Assembly (NCBI RefSeq): GCF_020966775.1
Contig: NZ_JAJKFV010000029.1
Coordinates: forward strand, 1,997,372 to 2,061,371
DNA: 64,000 bases
Direction: 5' to 3'
Source of the DNA: Rhodopirellula halodulae
GTDB taxonomy: Bacteria > Planctomycetota > Planctomycetia > Pirellulales > Pirellulaceae
Positions 8,843 to 18,690 of this stretch are shown in pieces (the first letter of the stretch is position 1; each line of letters starts with the position of its first letter). Made by a program: the position numbers and the translations under genes. A model generated the notes under the pieces. That model saw nothing but the letters and a program-made list of their open reading frames with translations. It had not been told where the DNA came from and searched no databases.

Positions 8843-9820
8843 TTGTCTTTGCAGTTCCGAACGCTCGAATTGTTTTGCCGTGTCGCCGATCAGCGCAGTT
8901 TTTCGAAGGCTGCCGCCGATAGTGGTTTGACACAAAGCGCGGTCAGTCAAGCCATCAGTGGGTTGGAAGAATCCATTGGTGCGAGCTTGATTGATCGTTC
9001 GAGTCGTCCATTGGGTTTGACGGAGGCCGGTGAGATTTATCTCTGCGGCGTTCGCGATGTCATTCGGCAGTACAAGGAACTGGAACAACGCGTGCGTTTC
9101 CGCGGGGAACGATTGACGGGCAGCGTCACCGTCGGTGCGATCTACTCGGTGGGTTTGAGCTACATGCCCGAGGCCACCAAAGTTTTCGAGACTCAGCATC
9201 CGGACGTGAAAGTTCGAACGGAGTTTGGTAGCAGTCAACGCGTCGTCCAAATGGTTCTCGATGGTGGCGTGGAATTCGGATTGGTGAGCTTTCCACGAAC
9301 CACCAAAACGCTCGGATGCATCCCATGGCAATCTGAGCCCATGCGATTGGTTTGTTCCGCCGATCACCCGTTGGCGAAACGCACGGAGGTTTCGGCTTCT
9401 GAGCTCAGCGGCATGGAGATGGTTGGGTTCGAACGCGGTTTGGTGTTGCGACAAGCGATCGACCAATGTTTGAAACGGGCCGGCATTTCGGTTGTCACAC
9501 AGATGGAATTTGACAACGCCGATTCGATGGTCCGTGCGATCCAAGCCAACCGTGGTTTGGGGATCGTTCCCGAAGCCGCCGTACGACGTGAAACGGCCAA
9601 TGGAACGATCCGCGTGGTCGCTTGCCCGGAAATCCAATTGGTTCGCCCTTTGGGCATTATCTTCCGACGCAGCAGCACGCTCAGTCGGGCCGCGATCGAA
9701 TTGGGATCGCTTCTCTTGGGACGGGAAATGGAGCCCGAGTTAAGAACCAAGTCCGAGGCCGCGAAAGCGGATCGAAAGAAAAATCAAAGTAAAGATCGGG
9801 CGGTCTCCGTCGTCGCGTGA
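8843..9820 (+). CDS. LysR-family transcriptional regulator
   Basis: The first 60 residues form the LysR winged helix (LELFCRVADQRSFSKAAADSGL followed by SQAISGLEESIG), and the remaining region is the periplasmic-binding-like effector domain, total 325 aa. The start is a TTG preceded by AAGGAAAA; the helix-turn-helix begins right at the N-terminus so no earlier start is needed. The Lys-rich C-terminal tail after residue 295 is probably disordered. It lies 68 bases upstream of gltB on the same strand, whereas the classical GltC regulator is divergent from gltAB; control of gltBD is therefore only a possibility. The ligand is unknown. Confidence 0.92.
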   Translation: MSLQFRTLELFCRVADQRSFSKAAADSGLTQSAVSQAISGLEESIGASLIDRSSRPLGLTEAGEIYLCGVRDVIRQYKELEQRVRFRGERLTGSVTVGAIYSVGLSYMPEATKVFETQHPDVKVRTEFGSSQRVVQMVLDGGVEFGLVSFPRTTKTLGCIPWQSEPMRLVCSADHPLAKRTEVSASELSGMEMVGFERGLVLRQAIDQCLKRAGISVVTQMEFDNADSMVRAIQANRGLGIVPEAAVRRETANGTIRVVACPEIQLVRPLGIIFRRSSTLSRAAIELGSLLLGREMEPELRTKSEAAKADRKKNQSKDRAVSVVA

Positions 9821-9888
9821 TTCGCAGCGACTGAAACATTCGCCATTTCAATAGTCCACACATCCCTCATCCCCAAGTTGTTTTTGAC

Positions 9889-12800
9889 ATGAACAAGCAA
9901 CCTTTGTTTCATCTGCCGCCGGCCCAAGGACTGTATGACCCTGAGCACGAAAAGGATGCGTGTGGCGTTGGATTTGTCGCTCATATTAAAGGTGCACCCA
10001 GCCATCAAATCGTGATCGATGCCGATACGATTTTGCAAAACATGGATCACCGCGGTGCGTGTGGTTGTGAACCCAACACCGGTGACGGTTCGGGCATCAT
10101 GTGCGGATTGCCCCACAAGTTTTTGGCCAAAGTTGCCAAAGCTGACTTGGGCGTTGAATTGCCCGAGCCTGGCAAGTTCGCCGCCGGTTTGATCTTCTTG
10201 CCAACGGACGATGCCGAACGTCAGATCTGCAAAGACTCCATCGCTCGGTTGATCGAAGAAACCGGTCAAAAGCTGATCGGTTGGCGTGACGTGCCGCAGG
10301 AAACCGACGCGGCCGACGTTGGTCCGACCGCTCGTCAAAGCGAACCTGTGATCGAGCAGTTGTTCGTCGGCGCAGCAGATGGTTTGAGCAACGAAGAATT
10401 TGAACGCCAGTTGTATTTGATCCGCAAGCAAGCCAGTCACGAGCTGCGCGGCGGAACGAAGATCCAGCAAGCGTTGATGTTCTACGTTTGCTCGCTGTCG
10501 ACCAAAGTCATCATCTACAAAGGGATGCTGACGCCGGCCCAGGTGATGCCGTATTTCCCCGATCTTCGCGACGAAGATTTTGAAACGCATTTGGCGATGG
10601 TGCACAGTCGTTTCTCGACGAACACGTTCCCTAGTTGGGACCGTGCACAGCCGCTTCGTTTCATGAGCCACAACGGTGAGATCAACACGCTGCGTGGAAA
10701 CCGCAACTGGATGCGTGCTCGAGAAGGCACCGCTGCCAGCGAAATCTACGGCGATGAGCTGAAGAAGTTGTTCCCCGTTATCGAGCCTCATTTGAGTGAC
10801 TCGGGAACCTTCGATAACGTGCTGGAATTTCTGTTGATGAACGGCCGGACGCTTCAGGAAGCCATCATGATGATGGTGCCGGAAGCTTGGCAGAAGCACG
10901 AAACCATGCCGGAAGAGAAACGTGCTTTCTATGAGTATTTCAGCTGCATGATGGAACCGTGGGACGGTCCCGCTTCGATCGCTTTCACCGACGGAAAGTA
11001 CATCGGTGCGACGTTGGACCGAAACGGTCTGCGTCCCAGCCGTTACTACATCACTCACGACGATCGCGTCATCATGGCCAGCGAAGTTGGCGTGTTGCCG
11101 GTCGACCCATCCATCGTGCGTGAAAAGGGACGCTTGCAACCTGGCAAGATGTTCTTGATCGACTTTGAAGCCGGCCGTTTAATTCCGGACGAAGAGCTCA
11201 AGAGCGAATTCGCTCGCAAGATGCCTTATGGAAAATGGTTGAAGCAACAACGCATTCGTCTGGCTGACTTGCATCCGGAAGCCGAAGGCCACGGGTTCGA
11301 TGGCGAAACCTTGCTGCCACGAATGCAAGCGTTCGGTTACACGGCCGAGACGATGAACTTCATGTTGCGTCCGTTGGTCGAGCAATTGCGTGACCCGGTC
11401 GGCTCGATGGGCAATGACTCCGCGCTCGCTTGTTTGTCCGACAAGCCGCGGATGATCTACGACTACTTTAAGCAACTGTTTGCTCAGGTGACCAACCCCG
11501 CGATCGACTCGATTCGCGAAGAAGTCATTATGTCGCTGGAGTGCTACATCGGTCCTGAGCAAAACTTGCTGTCGGCGACGCCGGAGCACTGCCACCGTTT
11601 GCTGGTGGATCACCCGATCTTGACCAATGAAGAGGTGGCCGCGCTGAAGCACATCGATCACGAACGTTGGCATAGCCGCGTGATTGATATCACGTTTGAT
11701 CGCAGTGAAGGAAAGGCCGGCTTGCAAAAGACGTTGGCTCGGATCTGCGAAGAAGCTGAAGCCGCTGTTGACGAAGGTTTGCAAATCATCGTCCTGAGCG
11801 ACCGCAACGTTGCCTACGACCGCGTGCCGATCAGCATGCTGTTGGCGACTGGGGCCGTGCACCACCACTTGGTCACCAAAGCCAAGCGGACTCGCGTGGG
11901 GATCGCTGTTGAAACCGGTGAAGCTCGCGAAGTGCACCATCACTGTTTGTTGATTGGTTACGGTGCGGACGCGATCAACCCTTACCTGGCGTTTGAGGCC
12001 TTGTGGCAAGCCCACCGCGATGGGTTGATGGACCCGACGTTGGACGACGACAAGATCGTTGCCGCTTATCGCAAGGGTGTCGCTAAGGGCATGCTGAAAG
12101 TCATGGCCAAGATGGGGATCAGCACGCTGCAAAGCTACAAGGGTGCACAGATCTTCGAGGCTTTGGGATTGAAAGACGAAGTCATCGACCGGTGCTTCGT
12201 TGGCACGGCGAGCCGCATTCAAGGCGTGACGTTTGACGTCATCGCGGAAGAAACCCTGCGTCGTCACAACCTCGGTTTCCCCGAAAAGGAATCCGACCGA
12301 CTGACGCAATTGCCCAACATGGGCGAGTTCCACTGGCGAGCCGAAGGCGAAAAACATGCTTGGAGCCCACAGGCAATCAGCACGCTGCAAATCGCTGCTC
12401 GGACCAACAACGAAGACGCGTACTGGAAGTTCTCGCACGAGATTAACGAGGACAACCGGACTCGTTGCACGCTGCGTGGTTTGCTGGACTTCAAGGAAGA
12501 CGTTGCCGGACCTGCGATTCCTCTGGATGAAGTGCAATCCGCCAAAGAAATTGTCAGCCGGTTCTGCACCGGAGCAATGAGTTTGGGCAGCATCAGTGCG
12601 GAGTCTCACGAGACGCTCGCCGTTGCAATGAACCGTCTGGGCGGCAAGAGCAACACCGGTGAAGGCGGCGAGGATCCCAAGCGATTCCAACCGCTTCCCA
12701 ACGGTGACTCGAAGCGTTCTGCGATCAAGCAAATCGCGTCCGGACGATTTGGTGTCACGATTGAATACCTCAGCAACGCCGACGAACTTCAGATCAAGGT

Positions 12801-14454
12801 TTCGCAAGGAGCCAAACCTGGAGAAGGCGGTGAGTTGCCCGGTAAGAAGGTCGACCGCTACATCGCAAGCATTCGCTACAGCACACCAGGTGTGGGCTTG
12901 ATCAGCCCGCCGCCTCACCACGACATTTATTCGATCGAGGATTTGGCTCAGCTGATCCACGATTTGAAGAACAGCAACCCATCGGCTCGTGTTAGCGTGA
13001 AGTTGGTCAGCGAAGTCGGTGTCGGGGTGATTGCATCGGGTGTGGCGAAAGCTCACGCCGATCACATTCTGATTTCCGGCGACACGGGTGGGACGGGAGC
13101 GTCTCCGCTGACCAGCATCAAACACGCTGGTTTGCCATGGGAATTGGGGATCGCTGAAACGCATCAGGTGTTGGTGCTCAACGACCTGCGTAGCCGCGTC
13201 GTGTTGCAAACCGACGGTGGTTTGAAGACCGGACGTGACGTGGTGATCGCCGCGTTGTTGGGAGCTGAGGAGTTCGGTTTCTCAACCGCTCCTTTGATCA
13301 CGCTGGGCTGCATCATGATGCGGAAGTGTCACTTGAACACTTGCCCCGTCGGAATCGCGACGCAGGATCCCGAGCTTCGCAAAAAGTTCGCCGGCAAGCC
13401 CGAACACGTTGTGAATTACCTGTTCATGGTGGCCGAAGAGGCTCGCCGCATCATGGCGCGTCTGGGCTTCCGCACGATCGACGAGATGGTCGGGCGAAGC
13501 GACGTCCTGCACACGGATGCTGCGATCAAGCATTGGAAGAGCGACGGGTTGGATTTGACATCGGTGTTGAAGCCTGCCGAACGTCCTCACGACAAGGTCG
13601 AGGTCATCTGCACACGCGGTCAGGACCACGGTTTGGAAAAGTCGTTGGACATGACCAAGCTGGTTTCGGAAGCGATGCCCGCGATCGAAAATGGCGAGTC
13701 CGTTCGCATTTCATCGCCGATCATCAACATCAACCGAACGGTTGGAACGATCTTGTCTCATGAGATCGCCAAGCGTCACGGTCAAGCCGGTTTGCCCGAC
13801 GACACCGTGCACATTGATCTGACAGGGTCCGCGGGACAAAGTCTCGGTGCGTTCCTAGCTCATGGTGTGACGATCGAGTTGGAAGGTGACGCCAACGACT
13901 ATGTTGGCAAAGGCTTGTCGGGCGGTCGCATCGTCGTTTATCCGCCTCGCGAAAGCACGTTTAAAGCGGCGAACGAAATCATCGTTGGCAACGTGTGCTT
14001 GTATGGTGCCACCGGCGGCGAAGCGTATTTCAGCGGTCGAGCTGCCGAGCGTTTCTGCGTTCGCAACTCGGGTGCACGTACCGTCGTTGAAGGTGTTGGC
14101 GACCACGGATGTGAATACATGACCGGTGGTCGTGTGGTTTGCCTCGGCGAAACCGGACGCAACTTCGCAGCCGGTATGTCGGGTGGGATCGCCTACATTT
14201 GGGATCGCAAAGGCGATTTCAACATCAACTGCAACTTGGCGACCGTGGAACTTGAGAAGATCGAGGACGCGGAAGAATTGGCGGAGGTCAAAGAAATGAT
14301 CCAACGTCATCACGAGTACACCAAGAGTGCTTTGGCGGCCGAAGCGTTGGCCGACTTTGACACATTCGTTTCTCAGTGCGTGAAGGTCATGCCGACCGAC
14401 TACAAACGCGTGTTGCAAGAAATGGCGGCGGAAAAGAAAGCCGTCAGCGTTTGA
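9889..14454 (+). CDS. gltB: Glutamate synthase (NADPH), large (alpha) subunit
   Basis: This 1521-aa subunit moves the amide nitrogen of glutamine onto 2-oxoglutarate. The N-terminal class II amidotransferase domain has its nucleophile at C25 in DACGVGF, which implies removal or processing of the first 24 residues. The central and FMN-binding synthase domains follow, with GGKSNTGEGGEDP and the GDTGGTGASP flavin-site motif. The 3Fe-4S cysteines are in CIMMRKCHLNTCPVGIA. A C-terminal GXGXG beta-helix domain (GLSGGRIVVYPP, YGATGGEAYF) completes the usual length. gltD follows after 144 bases and a terminator closes the pair. Confidence 0.98.
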   Translation: MNKQPLFHLPPAQGLYDPEHEKDACGVGFVAHIKGAPSHQIVIDADTILQNMDHRGACGCEPNTGDGSGIMCGLPHKFLAKVAKADLGVELPEPGKFAAGLIFLPTDDAERQICKDSIARLIEETGQKLIGWRDVPQETDAADVGPTARQSEPVIEQLFVGAADGLSNEEFERQLYLIRKQASHELRGGTKIQQALMFYVCSLSTKVIIYKGMLTPAQVMPYFPDLRDEDFETHLAMVHSRFSTNTFPSWDRAQPLRFMSHNGEINTLRGNRNWMRAREGTAASEIYGDELKKLFPVIEPHLSDSGTFDNVLEFLLMNGRTLQEAIMMMVPEAWQKHETMPEEKRAFYEYFSCMMEPWDGPASIAFTDGKYIGATLDRNGLRPSRYYITHDDRVIMASEVGVLPVDPSIVREKGRLQPGKMFLIDFEAGRLIPDEELKSEFARKMPYGKWLKQQRIRLADLHPEAEGHGFDGETLLPRMQAFGYTAETMNFMLRPLVEQLRDPVGSMGNDSALACLSDKPRMIYDYFKQLFAQVTNPAIDSIREEVIMSLECYIGPEQNLLSATPEHCHRLLVDHPILTNEEVAALKHIDHERWHSRVIDITFDRSEGKAGLQKTLARICEEAEAAVDEGLQIIVLSDRNVAYDRVPISMLLATGAVHHHLVTKAKRTRVGIAVETGEAREVHHHCLLIGYGADAINPYLAFEALWQAHRDGLMDPTLDDDKIVAAYRKGVAKGMLKVMAKMGISTLQSYKGAQIFEALGLKDEVIDRCFVGTASRIQGVTFDVIAEETLRRHNLGFPEKESDRLTQLPNMGEFHWRAEGEKHAWSPQAISTLQIAARTNNEDAYWKFSHEINEDNRTRCTLRGLLDFKEDVAGPAIPLDEVQSAKEIVSRFCTGAMSLGSISAESHETLAVAMNRLGGKSNTGEGGEDPKRFQPLPNGDSKRSAIKQIASGRFGVTIEYLSNADELQIKVSQGAKPGEGGELPGKKVDRYIASIRYSTPGVGLISPPPHHDIYSIEDLAQLIHDLKNSNPSARVSVKLVSEVGVGVIASGVAKAHADHILISGDTGGTGASPLTSIKHAGLPWELGIAETHQVLVLNDLRSRVVLQTDGGLKTGRDVVIAALLGAEEFGFSTAPLITLGCIMMRKCHLNTCPVGIATQDPELRKKFAGKPEHVVNYLFMVAEEARRIMARLGFRTIDEMVGRSDVLHTDAAIKHWKSDGLDLTSVLKPAERPHDKVEVICTRGQDHGLEKSLDMTKLVSEAMPAIENGESVRISSPIININRTVGTILSHEIAKRHGQAGLPDDTVHIDLTGSAGQSLGAFLAHGVTIELEGDANDYVGKGLSGGRIVVYPPRESTFKAANEIIVGNVCLYGATGGEAYFSGRAAERFCVRNSGARTVVEGVGDHGCEYMTGGRVVCLGETGRNFAAGMSGGIAYIWDRKGDFNINCNLATVELEKIEDAEELAEVKEMIQRHHEYTKSALAAEALADFDTFVSQCVKVMPTDYKRVLQEMAAEKKAVSV

Positions 14455-14501
14455 GCTGAGTCATGAGATTCGCCGTTTCAGGCGGATAACGGCAAGCGAA
14501 G

Positions 14502-14525
14502 CGGCGAGGAGTGATTTCCTCGCCG
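14502..14525 (+). promoter_or_regulatory. Hairpin in the gltB-gltD intergenic region
   Basis: A perfect 9-bp stem (CGGCGAGGA / TCCTCGCCG, loop GTGATT) sits between gltB and gltD and has no T run, so it is not a standard terminator. A smaller CGCC/GGCG stem lies just upstream at 14471-14484. It may stabilise the gltB mRNA end or tune gltB:gltD ratios; this is inference. Confidence 0.5.
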
Positions 14526-14598
14526 TCATTGGCTGGCGAACCTCGTTCGCCGACCAACACCACACCGAACATCTCCCCAATTCAATAAGGACCATCCC

Positions 14599-16101
14599 AT
14601 GGGCAAGCCCACTGGATTCAAAGAATTCGATCGCGAAAAAGTTGCTTGGCGACTGCCGGTTATTCGTATCAACGACTATGACGAGATTTATACCGAGCCC
14701 AAGACGGAGCACTTGCAGCGACAAGGTGCTCGTTGCATGGATTGTGGCGTTCCCTTCTGTCAATCGGCGACCGGGTGTCCCATCGACAACCTGATCCCCG
14801 AGTGGAATGACTTGGTCTACAACAACCGCTGGAAAGAAGCCATCGAGCGGTTGCACAAGACCAACAACTTCCCCGAGTTCACCGGTCGCGTGTGTCCCGC
14901 GCCGTGTGAAGGCTCGTGCGTGTTGGGAATCACCAACCCGCCCGTGACGATCAAAAATATCGAGAACGCAATTGTCGATCGTGCTTGGGAAGAAGGTTGG
15001 ATCACCGCCGAGCCGCCTCAACAACGCACCGGCAAAAAGGTTGCTATTGTCGGTAGCGGACCTGCAGGGCTGACCGCAGCGGACCAATTGAACAAGGCGG
15101 GGCATTTGGTCACCGTGTACGAGCGAGCCGATCGAATCGGCGGTCTGCTTCAATACGGCATTCCGAACATGAAATTGTCGAAGAAGGCTGTCCAACGTCG
15201 AATCGACAAGATGACTGAAGAAGGCGTGACGTTCAAAACCGGCGTGAACGTCGGCAAAGACATCTCGCCAAAGGACCTGCAAGAACAGTATGACGCGGTG
15301 TTGTTGGCATGCGGTGCGACCAAACCTCGCGATTTGCCAATCCCAGGCCGCGAGGCCAAAGGCGTTCACTTCGCGATGGACTTCTTGACCACCAATACCC
15401 AGCAACGCGTGCACGGCGACAGCCTCGGTAGCGACTTCATCAGTGCCGAAGGCAAAGATGTGATTGTCATCGGCGGTGGAGATACCGGAACGGACTGCAT
15501 CGGCACGAGCCTTCGTCACGGATGCCGAAGCATGGTCAACTTCGAGTTGTTGCCCAAGCCACCGGCTGAACGAGCCGACGACAACCCTTGGCCAGAATGG
15601 CCTCGCATCTTCCGTGTCGACTATGGACACGAAGAAGCCGAAGCCAAATACGGCAAAGACCCTCGCGAATATCAGATCCTCAGCAAAGAGTTCCTGAAGG
15701 ACGACGAGGGCAAGCTTTCCGGCATCAAAACAGTCCAAGTCGAATGGACCAAGAACGATGAAGGCGGATGGCAAATGGCCGAAGTCGAGGGCAGCGAGAA
15801 AGTTTGGCCGGCTCAATTGATCCTTTTGGCCATGGGTTTCCTGGGGCCAGAGCAAACCATCGCGGAAGCGATTGAGTTAGAAACCGACGCTCGCAGTAAT
15901 TTCCAAGCAGAGCATGGCAAGTACGCGACGAACGTCGACGGAGTCTTCGCCGCAGGTGACTGCCGTCGCGGACAAAGTTTGGTCGTTTGGGCGATCAACG
16001 AAGGTCGTGGCGCGGCTCGTGCGATCGACATCTTCTTGGAAGGTTCCAGCAACCTCCCCGCGCCGGGCCAAACCATGGGCACCGCCATGGCGGCTGTTTG
16101 A
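14599..16101 (+). CDS. gltD: Glutamate synthase, small (beta) subunit
   Basis: The 500-aa partner of GltB oxidises NAD(P)H and passes electrons to the large subunit. The N-terminal region has the [4Fe-4S] cysteine clusters ([10 protein letters not shown] and CPAPCEGSC). An FAD Rossmann motif [13 protein letters not shown] follows near residue 152, and a NADPH-binding motif GGGDTGTDC near residue 292. The C-terminal segment [16 protein letters not shown] is the conserved flavin-site end. Length and order match the family. An ATG preceded by AAGGA (AATAAGGACC) gives a good start. Confidence 0.97.
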   Translation: MGKPTGFKEFDREKVAWRLPVIRINDYDEIYTEPKTEHLQRQGARCMDCGVPFCQSATGCPIDNLIPEWNDLVYNNRWKEAIERLHKTNNFPEFTGRVCPAPCEGSCVLGITNPPVTIKNIENAIVDRAWEEGWITAEPPQQRTGKKVAIVGSGPAGLTAADQLNKAGHLVTVYERADRIGGLLQYGIPNMKLSKKAVQRRIDKMTEEGVTFKTGVNVGKDISPKDLQEQYDAVLLACGATKPRDLPIPGREAKGVHFAMDFLTTNTQQRVHGDSLGSDFISAEGKDVIVIGGGDTGTDCIGTSLRHGCRSMVNFELLPKPPAERADDNPWPEWPRIFRVDYGHEEAEAKYGKDPREYQILSKEFLKDDEGKLSGIKTVQVEWTKNDEGGWQMAEVEGSEKVWPAQLILLAMGFLGPEQTIAEAIELETDARSNFQAEHGKYATNVDGVFAAGDCRRGQSLVVWAINEGRGAARAIDIFLEGSSNLPAPGQTMGTAMAAV

Positions 16102-16141
16102 AGTTGAAATTTCGGTGTTCTGCCGAGTGGTGAACAAAGCG

Positions 16142-16177
16142 ATGCGGTTGGCTGTTTCAGTCAATCGCATTTTTTTT
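16142..16177 (+). terminator. Intrinsic terminator after gltBD
   Basis: A 13-bp stem (16142-16154 with 16158-16170, two G-U pairs, loop TTT) is followed by an uninterrupted run of eight T ending at 16177. This is a textbook Rho-independent terminator 40 bases after the gltD stop. Confidence 0.9.
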
Positions 16178-16291
16178 GCGCAAGCGAGGAATCGCTCGTC
16201 GACTCGGGGGCTCAATCTCTTCGCTAGACTATGGCGTGGTCGGACGCAGCGGATGCGTCTTCAATTGCTGCTAAGAAGAGAATGACGAGTG

Positions 16292-17818
16292 ATGAGGCAA
16301 GTTTGGACAACCGTCGGTTTGCTGGGGTTGGTGCTTTGGATGTCAGAGACGACCCAGGCCCAGCGACATCCATCATTGGACCCGCAGTCGCCTCGCTGGT
16401 CGCCGTTGGTGGAGGTGATCGCGAAGGTGGAGCCCGCGGTCGTGGGGCTGTTTCTTCGAGATGAATTCACCGGCGGGTTCCAAACCGGAAGCGGAACGAT
16501 CATCCATCCAGCGGGATATGTTCTGACCAACGACCACGTGCTTTCCAAAGACGAAGGCTATGCCGTGCTCGGTAAGAAAGCCACTCGCTTTGAAGTCGTG
16601 GGCCGAATGCCGGAGAAAGACATCGCCATCGTGCGGTTGCTGCATGTGAAAGGGCGATTGCCGACTGTCCCGCTCGGTCAAAGCAACGACGTCCATAACG
16701 GGGAGGCCGTTGTTGTCGCCGGTAATCCTGGTGGCCGTGGCATGACCATCACCTCGGGGATCATCAGTTCCAAAAAGACTTATTTGGACATGCCCAATGC
16801 GTTGATCGGTACTCAGTACAACTTGGAAGCTCGCGATGACTTCATTCGCTTTGATGCCGCCAGCAATCGTGGCAACTCAGGCGGACCATTGGTCAACATG
16901 GAAGGCAAGATCATCGGGATCGTTTCGCGAGTCAATCCAGAGGAACAAAACGCCAGTTTCGCGATTCCGATTGACCGAGTCCGCCGTTTGTTTCGAAGGG
17001 TTGTGGAGCCGGAACTTCGGCACAATCAGTGGGTGGGGGCGAAGCTCAATCCGCTTGCGGACGTCGCGCTTGTCAGCACGGTGGAACGGGACTCACCGGC
17101 GGAACGAGCGGGGCTGCAACCTGGTGACACCATCGCGTCCGTCAATGGATTGCCGGTCAATCACGCCGCGGATTGGTCGCTCGCTTTGGATCATGCGTTT
17201 CGCGAATCAGAGTCGTTGGAGGTGGTCGCCATCCGACGCGGAGCATCTTTGCCGCTCGCCATCGCGACAGAATCCGTTCGTCCGATGAAAGCGGTGCAAT
17301 CGGATGAGATTGTGGAGGGCATTGCGTTTCGGCTTTACCATGGTGAGTTCAAAAAACTGCCGTCGTTTGAAACGATGGAAGTAGCTCGTTCCGGCGAAGT
17401 GGCAACTTTGAATCTTCGCGAGATCCAGGCCGACCGAGAGGATGATTTTGCGTTGGTCCTTGATGCATTCATCCAAGTTCCGGAAGACGGTTTGTATCGG
17501 TTTCAGATCACCTCGGACGATGGCAGCCGGGTCTTCCTTCACGACAATTTGTTTCTGGATCACGATGGCAACCATCCGCCGATGACCGTCAGCCGGTTGC
17601 TGAGAGCGGAAGCGGGATTGCATCCTATCCGAATCGAGTATTTCGAAGGTGGCGGCCATCAGGCACTCACGGCCAAGTTGATTCCAATTGCCGAAACAAG
17701 CGGTGATACAGAATCCGATGAAGGCGAGCCGGAGTCAGCGAGCGGGGCGGAAGAGCTAGATGAGCTTGAAGCGGAGTCTGACGGGTTGAAATGGTTTCGC
17801 AGCAAGAATGCGACGTGA
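16292..17818 (+). CDS. Secreted HtrA/DegP-like serine protease with PDZ and PA14 domains
   Basis: A signal peptide (residues 1-23, cleavage near TQA) leads into a trypsin-like domain with the complete triad: H82 in TNDHVL, D110 in KDIAIV and S196 in GNSGGPL. A single PDZ domain follows (about residues 235-320, with SPAERAGLQPGDTI). Instead of a second PDZ, the C-terminal part (about 350-475) looks like a PA14 domain, with ITSDDGSRVFLHD and HPIRIEYFEGGG motifs, and then a Glu-rich tail. PA14 domains usually bind carbohydrate. A GTG one codon earlier is possible, but the ATG is preferred. It acts outside the cytoplasm, probably in envelope protein quality control or at a glycan surface; the latter is inference. 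Confidence 0.92.
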   Translation: MRQVWTTVGLLGLVLWMSETTQAQRHPSLDPQSPRWSPLVEVIAKVEPAVVGLFLRDEFTGGFQTGSGTIIHPAGYVLTNDHVLSKDEGYAVLGKKATRFEVVGRMPEKDIAIVRLLHVKGRLPTVPLGQSNDVHNGEAVVVAGNPGGRGMTITSGIISSKKTYLDMPNALIGTQYNLEARDDFIRFDAASNRGNSGGPLVNMEGKIIGIVSRVNPEEQNASFAIPIDRVRRLFRRVVEPELRHNQWVGAKLNPLADVALVSTVERDSPAERAGLQPGDTIASVNGLPVNHAADWSLALDHAFRESESLEVVAIRRGASLPLAIATESVRPMKAVQSDEIVEGIAFRLYHGEFKKLPSFETMEVARSGEVATLNLREIQADREDDFALVLDAFIQVPEDGLYRFQITSDDGSRVFLHDNLFLDHDGNHPPMTVSRLLRAEAGLHPIRIEYFEGGGHQALTAKLIPIAETSGDTESDEGEPESASGAEELDELEAESDGLKWFRSKNAT

Positions 17819-17994
17819 ATCGCTTCCGCCTCGAGGGAGCGACAACGATGCGAACGTCTGGATGTTCGTTCCGATGGATTTGCTTGCCCCAAGGTACGCT
17901 TGACCGACTAAAATCCCTGGCGAATCACTCCGTCGGCAGCACCTGTTCTTGCGCCGTTTCGGGCTCCCACCTCCTTTCCCTCCAGAAGTGTTTT

Positions 17995-18690
17995 ATGAAA
18001 AAGTTGTTGTACGCGTTAGCCTTTTTGTCCGCAGCCAATTTCGGTCCCGTCGTTTCAGAGGCTCCCGCGGAGGATGCGGCAAAGTCAGAATGGATCACTT
18101 TGTTTGACGGCAGCAATCTCGACGCATGGCGAGAATACAACCGAGAATCGGTGACCACCGGTTGGAAGGTCGAAGGCGACGTGCTGACCTGCATTTCTCG
18201 CAAGGATCAGGGCGAGAAAGCTCGTGGTGAAAACATCATCACTAAAGAGAAGTTCGACGCGTTTGAACTCGAGCTGGATTTCAAGGTCACGCCCGCGGCC
18301 AACAGTGGCGTCATGTTTCACGTTTTGGAAACGAAGAAGCCGCCTTACTACACCGGTCCTGAGATCCAGATCCAAGACCACAAAGGCGGCCACGATCCGC
18401 AGAAATGTGGATGGTTGTATCAGCTGTATCCATCGGAGACGGATTCGACCAAGCCCGCTGGCGAATGGAACCATCTGCGTTTGATGGTCACGCCCGACAA
18501 ATGCCAGATTGAAGTCAACGGCGTCTTGTACAGCGAGTTCGTCAAAGGCAGCGATGACTGGAACGAACGCGTTGCGAAGTCCAAATTCGGCAAGTGGGAA
18601 GGATTCGGCGAAGCCACCAATGGCCACATTTGCCTGCAAGATCACAACGACGAGGTGTCTTACCGAGACATCAAGATCCGTCGTCTTTGA
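17995..18690 (+). CDS. Secreted DUF1080 (3-keto-disaccharide hydrolase-type) domain protein
   Basis: The ATG at 17995 gives a clean signal peptide (MKKLLYALAFL, Ala-rich to residue 24). The remaining 200 residues are one DUF1080 domain with the opening WITLFDGSNLDAW, the GENIITKEKFDAFELELDFKV core, NSGVMFHV and PEIQIQDH, and the terminal KIRRL. The domain has a concanavalin-like fold and some members hydrolyse 3-keto-glucosides; the substrate here is unknown. The frame is open for another 200 bases upstream, but that part shows no protein-like features. A paralogue is present at 38.4-39.8 kb. Confidence 0.92.
   Translation: MKKLLYALAFLSAANFGPVVSEAPAEDAAKSEWITLFDGSNLDAWREYNRESVTTGWKVEGDVLTCISRKDQGEKARGENIITKEKFDAFELELDFKVTPAANSGVMFHVLETKKPPYYTGPEIQIQDHKGGHDPQKCGWLYQLYPSETDSTKPAGEWNHLRLMVTPDKCQIEVNGVLYSEFVKGSDDWNERVAKSKFGKWEGFGEATNGHICLQDHNDEVSYRDIKIRRL

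Noticed and set aside
9784-11139. 451-codon minus-strand open frame over the start of gltB
   Set aside because: Complement of a real gene; composition is shadow-like and no domain is seen.
11179-13209. 676-codon minus-strand open frame inside gltB
   Set aside because: It is antisense to the conserved GltB synthase domains, has His/Gln/Arg-rich content typical of a reverse shadow, and no start context.
14461-15855. 464-codon minus-strand open frame over gltD
   Set aside because: Overlaps the conserved gltD almost completely; no independent support.
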